From: Alteromonadaceae bacterium M269
Lineage (GTDB): Bacteria; Pseudomonadota; Gammaproteobacteria; Enterobacterales; Alteromonadaceae
Length of the DNA stretch: 64,000 nt
Assembly (NCBI GenBank): GCA_004353515.1
Contig: SMNZ01000001.1
Location: forward strand, 744,001-808,000
Reading direction: 5' to 3'
Position numbers and translations under genes: made by a program. Below, one piece after another: positions 55,870-63,463 of the stretch (positions within the stretch are counted from its first letter, which is position 1; every line of letters starts with the position of its first letter). The notes below the pieces were generated by a model, which made no database searches, was not told the origin of the DNA, and was given only the letters and a program-made list of their open reading frames with translations.

Positions 55870-56346
55870 TTAAACACATGCAGACCAGCTTTTAATTTTG
55901 TCGCAGGTATAAAGATCAAACACACTAGCAGAGTGAATAGCCTCTCTTGCTACTTCTTCGTCGGTCATTTTATCCATTGAGCGCTGAATGTATCCTATTG
56001 CGCCATAGGCATACTTTCTACCAGTACCCAAACAATATAAATGACAGCTCACAGGAGATACTTGAACAGCTTTAGATTCCTTATCTGTTCTAATCTGTGT
56101 TACATCACCACTCTTTTTATTGAAAACTAACATAGTAGTGTCCATGAAAAGCTCAGACTTATCAGAGATCCCTTTTTCCTTGTATAACTTCGCCATCTCT
56201 TCAAAGTTACACATGCTTCCAGTAAAAAGATAAATGTTGTCGTTATCTTCGTGAAACTTCTTGAAGTTATCATCTAGAACAATATCGCTTTCAGTGATAC
56301 GAGAATCAATAGCGATTGATTTACCAACTTTAACTATTGTTGTCAT
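55870..56346 (-). CDS. Phage-encoded HslV/proteasome-like Ntn hydrolase
   Basis: A 158-residue protein beginning MTTIVKVGKSIAIDSR, which aligns with HslV TTIVSVRR...GDGQ. Processing of Met would expose Thr as nucleophile. Asp in AIDSR and Lys in DDNFKKFHED match the Asp17/Lys33 of the Ntn active site. GTGRKYAYGAIGYIQRSMDK then DEEVAREAIHSASVFDLYTC follows the HslV C-terminal half. No HslU-like ATPase is near. It may form a small protease or act with host HslU. Its role in the phage is unknown. Confidence 0.7.
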   Translation of the reverse strand: MTTIVKVGKSIAIDSRITESDIVLDDNFKKFHEDNDNIYLFTGSMCNFEEMAKLYKEKGISDKSELFMDTTMLVFNKKSGDVTQIRTDKESKAVQVSPVSCHLYCLGTGRKYAYGAIGYIQRSMDKMTDEEVAREAIHSASVFDLYTCDKIKSWSACV

Positions 56347-56372
56347 AATATAGTTAGCCCTTAAGTTAACCG

Positions 56373-57401
56373 CTATGCTGCGAAAAGGTGTTTGTACCGC
56401 CGTGATAGATGCTCCCTTGAAACACCAACTATGTTAGAAACAGCAGTTTTAGTGACCTTCTCTCCGTTGTTTACTAGCTGACTAATTGCGTTACTTATCT
56501 CTAACTCGGTATTAGACGCTCTCATGTGATGCGTGACGTATGCACCTTGTGATGTGTGATGCATGCCAATTGCCCCACTTTTAAGCTTTTCAACACAATA
56601 GGGGTTAAGCCATATACATTCAGTTCTAACGCCTGTCCCACTTCCGGCTGATATACAGGCTTGTTTAGTTTCTACTTTCCAGCTGGTAAGTAAATCGGCG
56701 TATAGATCACTAGGATAACCGCTTAATACAACTGCTCCATCAAGTGCTTTCAATGAGTTAAGTAATGTTTCATGATCACCTGATGTCATTTCGTGCCTAT
56801 AGACACCACCACTACTATTTATTTTTCTAGTTTCGAACAGATAAGGGGGATCTACATAATGGAGAGTATCTAATGAATCATGCTTTTCAATGCAGCTAAT
56901 GGCCGGCCTGTTTTCAATGTTAACGCCTTGCAGCCTAGCTGTGACATACCTTAAAACAGGCGGATACTTTTGCCAGCAATGCGCGGAAGTAGAATACTTT
57001 CTGGAAGCTTCACAACGAAAACCTGTTGGATGACCTGATGCGCCACCACTTCCAAAACCCATTGCAGATCTAACAATAGTTCGTCTTGCTCTTTCGATAG
57101 GGTCATCAGTGAATTCATAAGCTAACTTAAACTCGTCTCTACTGTATGGCGTGAGATGACACAAATCTATTAACGTAGAGGCATTACTTCTATCTCTTAA
57201 TACGTTAAACAAGTTGAAGATATCTTCATCTAAATCATTGTAAACCTCGCCATGACTCCTTTTTTTACGCAACAATACAGAAGCTGCACCACCAAATGCC
57301 TCAGTATATGTTTTATGCTCTGGGAAGAATTGATAAAGCCACTTAGAGAGCCTATATTTTCCGCCATGATATCTTAATAGTGGAGTATGCATTTTGAACA
57401 A
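56373..57401 (-). CDS. D12-class DNA adenine methylase with C-terminal HTH
   Basis: A 342-residue N6-adenine methyltransferase. The SAM-binding start is LRYHGGKYRLSKWL with YTEAFGGAASVLL, and the catalytic motif IV is LHYVDPPYLF. After about residue 290 comes an added HTH (VTKTAVSNIVGVSREHLSRR). It would methylate phage DNA against host restriction or for regulation; the HTH could add DNA binding. A family without the HTH is more usual. Confidence 0.85.
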   Translation of the reverse strand: MFKMHTPLLRYHGGKYRLSKWLYQFFPEHKTYTEAFGGAASVLLRKKRSHGEVYNDLDEDIFNLFNVLRDRSNASTLIDLCHLTPYSRDEFKLAYEFTDDPIERARRTIVRSAMGFGSGGASGHPTGFRCEASRKYSTSAHCWQKYPPVLRYVTARLQGVNIENRPAISCIEKHDSLDTLHYVDPPYLFETRKINSSGGVYRHEMTSGDHETLLNSLKALDGAVVLSGYPSDLYADLLTSWKVETKQACISAGSGTGVRTECIWLNPYCVEKLKSGAIGMHHTSQGAYVTHHMRASNTELEISNAISQLVNNGEKVTKTAVSNIVGVSREHLSRRYKHLFAA

Positions 57402-57402
57402 A

Positions 57403-57594
57403 TTACTCTATATAAATTTGTATTTCGCCAATTGCTGAATCTGCCATTGCTTCAGCTAACCAATCATCGAAAGTACAATCAGCATCGTTAACTTCGCCAT
57501 TAATGTGATCTGCTTCACAGTTTAAATAGCCTTGCTTATACGCTTCTCTTAATAGCTCATGAAAGTGGCGAATTTCTATAGTCACTGTTGGCAT
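57403..57594 (-). CDS. Hypothetical small acidic protein
   Basis: A 63-residue acidic protein (IRHFHELLREAYKQGYLNCE). It sits 1 bp before the methylase gene and 6 bp after the next gene, in a compact operon. No family recognised. Confidence 0.5.
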   Translation of the reverse strand: MPTVTIEIRHFHELLREAYKQGYLNCEADHINGEVNDADCTFDDWLAEAMADSAIGEIQIYIE

Positions 57595-57600
57595 TAACTA

Positions 57601-57996
57601 TCACCCTTTATACTCGTAAGTCGTCCACTTTTTAGACGGTTTGTCGTTAGGCTCACTTATTAAATAACGCGAATCTTTGAAGTAATAAAACGTATAACTA
57701 TCCCGCTTTTCAGAACCTAATAACCCGTCTAGAGCTTCTCGCTTAACAAACTTTCTTAACTCTGTGATTGGAATAAACGGTGGTAAACATGGAATGATTT
57801 CACTCACAGAAACAGCAGAGAGCTTTATAAAGTCGCTATACTCAACTTTCTTAAGGTGTTTTGTTATTTGGTCATGACACTCAAAAAAAGCCTTATGAGA
57901 GGCCACTTGAATAGCTTCAATAATGAATTGTTCAAAAGATTTAGTATTAGCGTTATCTAAAAGTTTGCGTTCAAGATCTTCATTATCAGTTTTCAT
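57601..57996 (-). CDS. Hypothetical phage protein
   Basis: A 131-residue protein, helical at the N terminus, with a basic C terminus (SRYLISEPNDKPSKKWTTYE). It lies directly after the Q-like gene. Not recognised. Confidence 0.5.
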   Translation of the reverse strand: MKTDNEDLERKLLDNANTKSFEQFIIEAIQVASHKAFFECHDQITKHLKKVEYSDFIKLSAVSVSEIIPCLPPFIPITELRKFVKREALDGLLGSEKRDSYTFYYFKDSRYLISEPNDKPSKKWTTYEYKG

Positions 57997-58003
57997 AACG
58001 CAC

Positions 58004-58717
58004 CTATGCGGCTAATGACTTGGTTGCAATACGAAAATCAATAAGGCTTAAAGCCTGGTCATCTATATTTGAGAGAATTGATAAGTACTGATTCCAAAAT
58101 GGCGACCAATCCCTATTGAAAACCTTGCTATCGATCATCAATTGATTGGCTAACATTTCGTTTGTGAATAGCTTCTTTTGGTCTCTTACGCATGCTTGAT
58201 AATGCAATAGAGATGACATAGCCAAGGACTTTATTTTTTCAACCTTAGAAGCTTTGATGCTTGTCTTGCGGGTTTTAACGCCTGGCTCAGCGTTTAAAGC
58301 TTTCTGAGTGTTTAAGACCTTTTCGTAGGACTCTATGAATATCCCCATTCTAGCCCACACATAAGATGATACAGACTCTATACATGCCCAATCTGTGCGG
58401 TTTTGACCATAGCAATACAAGACCATTGATTTAAGGTAATCAGGGAGTGCATTAACAGCCTCTAACAAGGTACCGCGTAACCGATATTCTTCAGACAAAA
58501 CAGGTTTAGAAGAGCTATTACGGCGTGATTCTGTGCAATATGTCAATTGAGTTTCACCAATGAAATTATCTCTATCATCGAGAACATCTAAAGGCTTTGA
58601 ACTACCACTAATAACATTGTTTTTCTTGATATGCATCGCTGGCAATGATGGCTCGTAGTGAGAAAGAGCACTGATTAACATTAAACGCATTGCGCTAGCT
58701 TGTATTTGTCTTTTCAT
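58004..58717 (-). CDS. Possible Q-like late antitermination protein
   Basis: A 237-residue basic protein. The middle LPDYLKSMVLYCYGQNRTDW, then VSSYVWARMGI, resembles the LRYCYG...W core of phage 82-type antiterminators, and its position downstream of DUF1364/DUF1367-type early genes and upstream of the lysis genes fits. The match is partial. It could also be another early regulator. Confidence 0.45.
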   Translation of the reverse strand: MKRQIQASAMRLMLISALSHYEPSLPAMHIKKNNVISGSSKPLDVLDDRDNFIGETQLTYCTESRRNSSSKPVLSEEYRLRGTLLEAVNALPDYLKSMVLYCYGQNRTDWACIESVSSYVWARMGIFIESYEKVLNTQKALNAEPGVKTRKTSIKASKVEKIKSLAMSSLLHYQACVRDQKKLFTNEMLANQLMIDSKVFNRDWSPFWNQYLSILSNIDDQALSLIDFRIATKSLAA

Positions 58718-58718
58718 G

Positions 58719-59033
58719 TTATGCCACCTTTATTAAGTCAGAAGATACCCAAAGCTTTCTGGTTCGTTCAGCCCCGCGACAAGCAAACAAATCAAGCTCA
58801 GTTTTTGAAAAACCTGTTTTTACCTTTCCATCAATTGCATCGTGACAAGCTGAACAACCAAACGCAGCTTCTAGATCAGATGCTTTCATACCCATACCGC
58901 TATCTTCACCTACATGGGCTAAAACGGTTGTCTCAGGGTTGTGATTGCATATACCTGGTATACGAAGCTGGCACTCTTGGCCACGAGCGGAATTGCGTAA
59001 CTTTGTTGATTTAACTCGACCGTTATTGAACAT
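58719..59033 (-). CDS. DUF1364 phage nuclease-domain protein
   Basis: A 104-residue DUF1364 protein. RGQECQLRIPGICNHNPETT and FGCSACHDAIDG, with Cys and His for an HNH-like zinc site, are diagnostic. It is common near the end of lambda-type early regions. It may nick or bind DNA. One base separates it from the Q-like gene. Confidence 0.85.
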   Translation of the reverse strand: MFNNGRVKSTKLRNSARGQECQLRIPGICNHNPETTVLAHVGEDSGMGMKASDLEAAFGCSACHDAIDGKVKTGFSKTELDLFACRGAERTRKLWVSSDLIKVA

Positions 59034-59035
59034 GA

Positions 59036-59494
59036 TTAAAACCTTATTAACTGTTCAACGACTTGATCTAAATCGTCGCGGGTGTAGTTCTTGAGGACTC
59101 GTTGCAATAGAACGTTGACACAAGCGTTATAAAGCTTGTTGAATTCATCCTCATCCATTTTGGCGAAGCTGATACTCTTAGCCTCTGCCCTAACCTCCCC
59201 TTTAATATTGGCTACGGCATCAAAGTATCCGGCCGCAATAATGACATCCTTTCTAAAGCGTTCTCGGTTCTTCTGAACTGGCATACCTCTATATTCGGCT
59301 TCAGCAGGCTCGAAGGCATCAAACCCTATACCAAGCAAAGCGAAGAACTTTCTGTGAAAGTTAATGTTACGCGGTTTACTCCACTTAACTTTAATCACTT
59401 CACCCATATGGACACTGGCAAGCATCTCTGCGTCATTGGCCGCTGGGTCAACTATAAAACCTTCACCTATACGCTTAAGAATTGCTTCACTCAT
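59036..59494 (-). CDS. DUF1367 family phage protein
   Basis: A 152-residue protein. NINFHRKFFALLGIGFDAFE, and KSISFAKMDEDEFNKLYNAC fit DUF1367, a lambda-type early protein often near NinB-like genes. Function unknown; recombination has been proposed for the neighbourhood. It overlaps the cytosine methylase stop by 4 bp. Confidence 0.8.
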   Translation of the reverse strand: MSEAILKRIGEGFIVDPAANDAEMLASVHMGEVIKVKWSKPRNINFHRKFFALLGIGFDAFEPAEAEYRGMPVQKNRERFRKDVIIAAGYFDAVANIKGEVRAEAKSISFAKMDEDEFNKLYNACVNVLLQRVLKNYTRDDLDQVVEQLIRF

Positions 59495-60831
59495 GCTAAA
59501 TCCCTTATTCGTTCAAGCTCAGATTCAATTCGTTCACCTATCCAAACAAGCACAACTACAGCAATTGAATTACCTAAAGCTTTGTAACGTGGTCCTATTG
59601 GACAAAACTCAACATCTTTGCCCCTATATGGAATCTGGGTAAAGTTATCGGTGAAACCTTGAAGCCTTTCACACTCAATAGGAGTTAAACGCCTCACGCC
59701 ATACTGAGGGTCTACAATTGCAGGATACCCTTGCCCAGGTTTCCCGCCACCAGTAGATATTGAGCTAGACACTTCACCATTTGAACGGACTTCGCAGCGT
59801 GAATTCTCAGAAAACGAAATGACAGGAAAACTTTGACCAGGTGTACCACCACTACCGCAGCAAAGTGTTCCTGTTACCTGACCGTGCCCTTCCGTAATCC
59901 TGACTTGACCATCACTATGTTCTGCAAAGGAAATAACATTCTCTAACCCATTGTTACGACCTGTAGCATGTGCTTTGTCTGAAACTATTGGGTCTTGTGA
60001 ACCGTGGACAACTAAATCCTTAGCTGATTTATAATCTCTAGCTGAAAGCGTTGCTGAAAGCGTTGCTGAAACGTTGGCTGTTCCGTACTCACCGCTTGAT
60101 TGAAAATCAAAGGTATCAACTACGTAGGTGTCTGAATCTTCCCTGTTACTTGTGTTAGGGCGCGCTGTAAGACATCTGGCAATTTCTTCCCTCTCTTGCT
60201 CGCACGATTTAAGATCCCCTGACATGCTTTTGGGCTCAAAAAGTATCGGCTCTCTATCGGACCAGTTTCCAAAATCTGCGAGAGCAAAGACTCTTCGGCG
60301 TCTTTGTGGTACTCCAAAGTACTGAGCGTTAAGTGTGCGCCATTCGACAAACCCGGCTTTGCCGTATGCAACTCCGGCTGTTTGCCACCCTTTTTCTGGT
60401 AATGTGTGCTCTGCTCCTGTAAAGAGCTGCAAAACCTCAAGAAAGTCATAGCCCTTGTTTGAGCTGAAAGCTCCTGGGACATTTTCCCACAAAGCGAATC
60501 TGCACTTGCAGTGCTTCTTTGCCCACTTGATGATCTGGATGGCATTTCTAAATAAACAGCTTCTTTCACCTTCGAACCCCTTACGTTGGCCGGCTATGGA
60601 TAAGTCCTGACATGGAGAGCCAAAGACTACGATATCTATCTGACCCAGTTTCTTAATCTGAGACTCAGTTATCTTGGTTACATCACCAAGGTTTGGTACT
60701 TCTGGATAATGATGCTCAAGTACTGCATTTGGGAATTCTTCAATCTCAGAGAATGCAACAGCTTCCCAACCTAATGGTTGCCACGCAGCGGTCGCAGCTT
60801 CGATTCCTGAAAATAAACTTAAATACCTCAT
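59491..60831 (-). CDS. DNA (cytosine-5) methyltransferase
   Basis: A 446-residue C5 methylase. Motifs in order are I (LFSGIEAATAAW), IV (GSPCQDLS, catalytic Cys), VI (ENVPG), VIII (PQRRRRVFA), IX (RRLTPIECERLQGF) and X (LGNSIAVVV). The target-recognition region holds a 12-bp tandem repeat coding ATLSATLS near 60050-60075. No matching restriction gene is near, so it is an orphan, probably protecting phage DNA. Confidence 0.93.
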   Translation of the reverse strand: MRYLSLFSGIEAATAAWQPLGWEAVAFSEIEEFPNAVLEHHYPEVPNLGDVTKITESQIKKLGQIDIVVFGSPCQDLSIAGQRKGFEGERSCLFRNAIQIIKWAKKHCKCRFALWENVPGAFSSNKGYDFLEVLQLFTGAEHTLPEKGWQTAGVAYGKAGFVEWRTLNAQYFGVPQRRRRVFALADFGNWSDREPILFEPKSMSGDLKSCEQEREEIARCLTARPNTSNREDSDTYVVDTFDFQSSGEYGTANVSATLSATLSARDYKSAKDLVVHGSQDPIVSDKAHATGRNNGLENVISFAEHSDGQVRITEGHGQVTGTLCCGSGGTPGQSFPVISFSENSRCEVRSNGEVSSSISTGGGKPGQGYPAIVDPQYGVRRLTPIECERLQGFTDNFTQIPYRGKDVEFCPIGPRYKALGNSIAVVVLVWIGERIESELERIRDLA

Positions 60832-60834
60832 AGC

Positions 60835-61725
60835 TTATTCAACTCCCTCTGCAAGCTTCTTCTCAGGGTGATATCTATCGATAAAGTCTTGGACCTTTGG
60901 GTCCCTTTTTACTGCAAAACTTTTAGGCGCGTCAGTTTGGTAATGTGGTTCAAGTACATCTTCCCAATTACGGTTCTTGATCCAGCGTTGAGCATGTTTC
61001 CATGCAGGTATAAATTTTCCTTGTGGTGCCGTTTTTCTCCAAACCGTCTGAGCTTCCAAACTTGTCATGATGAGTTCGAAGAGTTCGACAGATGGCTTAA
61101 GTTTTAGAAATGCTGATCGGGTCTGTGCTTTCTCCCGCTTTACCGGGTACTTGCTCCAAAACTTGTCGAACATCTCGGCGGTTGTGATTGTTTTTGGTTC
61201 TTTGACAGGTTCATTACTGACAGGATCTAAACTGACAGGATCGGGCGTCAGATTGTCGCTACCGCCAGGCGACATATTGACGCTACCGCCAAGCGACTCG
61301 TTGACGCTAGGTAAGCGACTATTTGACGCTTGGGAATTATCCCCCAAAGGACAATTTGTCCCTACGCTACTTTCACCTAAGCGACAATCTGTCTCTATGC
61401 TATTTTCCCCCAAGAGACTATTTGTCGCTTTGGCATCGTCATTAGCTGAATTGGCTACCTCTGATAGGTTTAACTTATAAAAATTGCTCTTGTTTCCTGT
61501 CTTACTTCTACGAAAAGTCTTAGTTACGAATCCAAGAGTTTCTAATTTATTAATATGTCTTTGTGATGTCTTTACAGACATCTCGCAAAGCCTGGCTATA
61601 TACTCGTGACTAGGCCAACACTCACCTTGATCATTGGCATTATCTGCTAATTTCAAGAGCACAAGTTTAGTTGTTGGGCTACCTGTCTCAGCTTCGAAAG
61701 CAGCAAGCATCATTTTAATACTCAT
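60835..61725 (-). CDS. Phage replication protein O-like
   Basis: A 296-residue protein. Its N-terminal winged helix (LVLLKLADNANDQGECWPSH, YIARLCEMSVKTSQRHINKL) is that of helix-turn-helix replication proteins. A low-complexity linker follows (about 110-180). The C-terminal EMFDKFWSKYPVKREKAQTR, then KRWIKNR-like pieces resemble primosomal partner proteins. It would bind the phage origin, which may lie in the linker-coding DNA as in lambda O. It is only 3 bp upstream of the methylase gene. Confidence 0.7.
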   Translation of the reverse strand: MSIKMMLAAFEAETGSPTTKLVLLKLADNANDQGECWPSHEYIARLCEMSVKTSQRHINKLETLGFVTKTFRRSKTGNKSNFYKLNLSEVANSANDDAKATNSLLGENSIETDCRLGESSVGTNCPLGDNSQASNSRLPSVNESLGGSVNMSPGGSDNLTPDPVSLDPVSNEPVKEPKTITTAEMFDKFWSKYPVKREKAQTRSAFLKLKPSVELFELIMTSLEAQTVWRKTAPQGKFIPAWKHAQRWIKNRNWEDVLEPHYQTDAPKSFAVKRDPKVQDFIDRYHPEKKLAEGVE

Positions 61726-62093
61726 GACACCACCGATGCTTTTTTAACTGCTTCAAAATGAAAAAGGTGCAAAGGGATATCCAACACAACACCTAAATCA
61801 ATTAACTTTTCAGCCTGCATAGAATTAATAATGCCAGCGTATATTGATTTACCTATGGCGCAGTGTTTACGGTATTGCTCAATATCTCTGTTTCCTTTAG
61901 CACTATTACATGACTTACAGGCAAGCTTGAGGTTTGAATCGTCGTTACTACCACCCTCAGATTTTGGTATCACATGATCTAAAGCCCAACTATTTACATC
62001 CTTAAAAACTAAAGCCACACCACAGTATTGACACTTTTCCCCATCTCTAGTGAATACTCTTGTCTTCTTGATAGTTGAAAATTTGTTTGCCAT
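61722..62093 (-). CDS. HNH endonuclease
   Basis: A 123-residue protein with a full HNH motif: CQYC, then LDHVIPKSEGGSNDDSNL and CKSCNSAKGN. The C-terminal half is helical. It overlaps the replication gene start by 4 bp. It could be a homing or packaging-type nuclease; its placement in the early operon suggests DNA processing. Confidence 0.85.
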   Translation of the reverse strand: MANKFSTIKKTRVFTRDGEKCQYCGVALVFKDVNSWALDHVIPKSEGGSNDDSNLKLACKSCNSAKGNRDIEQYRKHCAIGKSIYAGIINSMQAEKLIDLGVVLDIPLHLFHFEAVKKASVVS

Positions 62094-62114
62094 AATTTCC
62101 TCGAAGTATGTAAG

Positions 62115-62154
62115 AAAGCTCCTAGCCCTGTGACGGCAATAATGGAGCTTTTTT
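62115..62154 (+). terminator. Hairpin with T run between HNH and PapB-like genes
   Basis: AAAGCTCC (62115-62122) pairs with GGAGCTTT (62144-62151), with a 21-nt loop, and TTTTTT follows on the rightward strand. No rightward gene ends here, so it may belong to an antisense RNA. Its loop contains ACGGCAAT (62133-62140), complementary to the repeated ATTGCCGT of the C4-like RNA. Confidence 0.4.
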
Positions 62155-62182
62155 ATTGCCTAAATAGTTCCAGTCGAATGCG

Positions 62183-62479
62183 TCATGCTGAATGCCCAAC
62201 CATTTGAGAATCGTTAGCTGGCACCCTGTCAGTTAAGTGATATAAATCCACATGCTTTATTTGCTCAATAAGACCATTAACCTCGTTTATGCGATTAATG
62301 GAGCGCTGAAGGTTTGGCTGATGAATTGAATAGGTGTAACAAACAAGCTCAATGTCCATACCGTTTACGAAATGTTGAGTCAAAGCAGTCTTTGTATTTT
62401 CATTAAACTTGTTGGCTATTTTGAGCAGTAAAGTAAATCGCTCTAGAGACTCAGTGCCTTGTTGCATAGGTATCATCAT
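62183..62479 (-). CDS. PapB/FocB-like helix-turn-helix regulator
   Basis: About 98 residues from the ATG at 62479 (GAGG at 7-nt spacing); the longer frame from 62539 would run into the divergent promoter. The core LERFTLLLKIANKFNENTKT, then VNGMDIELVCYTYSIHQPNL resembles the adhesin regulator PapB family. It is the first gene of the leftward early operon and divergent from a rightward gene, so it may control both. The match is moderate. Confidence 0.55.
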   Translation of the reverse strand: MMIPMQQGTESLERFTLLLKIANKFNENTKTALTQHFVNGMDIELVCYTYSIHQPNLQRSINRINEVNGLIEQIKHVDLYHLTDRVPANDSQMVGHSA

Positions 62480-62504
62480 ATTAAAGCCCTCTTTTGTTTT
62501 GGTA

Positions 62505-62565
62505 AGTTCCTTTGCCCTGATATCATTTGTTTTCCACAACCAAAAGAAGACAAAACAAAGGAACT
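62505..62565. repeat. Perfect 10-bp inverted repeat in a divergent promoter region
   Basis: AGTTCCTTTG (62505-62514) and CAAAGGAACT (62556-62565) are exact inverse copies, with related T-rich/A-rich flanks. They lie between the PapB-like gene and the rightward gene; the right arm includes that gene's AAGGA ribosome site. It may be an operator pair or form an RNA hairpin that hides the site. Confidence 0.6.
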
Positions 62566-62569
62566 AATC

Positions 62570-63058
62570 TTGAAAGGTGACAACATTGAATTGTTTAACG
62601 AATACACCGCTAAAATATTCGCTAAGCTGTATAGTGAATTCCCAATCCCAACCACAATTCTTACCAATGAAATTGCTGGTTTAAAAGTCAATTGGGAAGA
62701 CTTCGATGCCATCCATGCAATGACTAAAGAAGAAAGAAATACAAGAAAACTGTTTGAAGCAACAGTTAATTGGCTGCATGTTTCTGGATATATAATGCAA
62801 CCAAGGGAGATGAGCAAAATTACAGAAGGATTTAGAGGATATTGCCTTACATCACAGGCGTTAGAAGCTCTAAACTCTTCTCCGAAATCGCTTAATGGAA
62901 ATACTCTTGGCGAATCCTTACAAAAAGCAGTAAAAGACGGTGCGACCGACTCTGCTAAAGGTTTTGTTAAAAAAGGATTTACATGGATGTTCACTAAGTC
63001 ATTTTCTAACGCAGATAAATTAGGTGAAGCCATAACAAACATTACGAGTTCCACCTAG
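62570..63058 (+). CDS. Hypothetical protein, divergent from the early operon
   Basis: About 162 residues from a TTG at 62570 with AAAGGA at good spacing; the open frame from 62459 overlaps the divergent gene. It begins KGDNIELFNEYTAKIFAKLY. The N-terminal 100 residues look like a winged helix (LFEATVNWLHVSGYI, FRGYCLTSQALEAL). The C terminus is amphipathic and Gly/Lys-rich. No family recognised. Its regulatory position may mean a DNA-binding or exclusion role. Confidence 0.6.
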   Translation: MKGDNIELFNEYTAKIFAKLYSEFPIPTTILTNEIAGLKVNWEDFDAIHAMTKEERNTRKLFEATVNWLHVSGYIMQPREMSKITEGFRGYCLTSQALEALNSSPKSLNGNTLGESLQKAVKDGATDSAKGFVKKGFTWMFTKSFSNADKLGEAITNITSST

Positions 63059-63362
63059 ATAAATTAGCTACTAATGACCTAAACGTTTCGGCACTATCAT
63101 AAAGGTGAGAATTTGAATGAGACTTTTCATTGCTGTCAAAGAGCAGTTCATGCAAGGTTTCGGCTAGCGTATTTGCGAGAGTTGCACCTAGCGAATGGTT
63201 TCCATGCTTTACTGACTGAAAAGCTTTCATCCTTTTTGTATCTAGATCGATAAGATGAGATACAGCAACCTTAAACTCTTTTTCTACTGAGCTAAGAGTT
63301 ACTTCATTTAACGCCTGAAGCTCTTCAAATGTTTTTGGTATTTCTACATTAGAGGTATGCAT
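63042..63362 (-). CDS. Hypothetical helical protein
   Basis: A 106-residue soluble protein (TFEELQALNEVTLSSVEKEF, HSLGATLANTLAETLHELLF). It converges on the rightward gene, with a 17-bp overlap of the ends. Unknown function. Confidence 0.5.
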   Translation of the reverse strand: MHTSNVEIPKTFEELQALNEVTLSSVEKEFKVAVSHLIDLDTKRMKAFQSVKHGNHSLGATLANTLAETLHELLFDSNEKSHSNSHLYDSAETFRSLVANLSRWNS

Positions 63363-63463
63363 TAGCTGTACTCCTCGGTAAATTTAAATCCCCTACTCTC
63401 GGTGATAGAATGGATGTGCGAAATACAATCTAAAACCGAAAGAGGGAAAAAGAGGATGAGCAT

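Noticed and set aside
60120-60569. 149-codon leftward frame within the cytosine methylase
   Set aside because: Other-frame shadow of the methylase, whose motifs are complete and in order.
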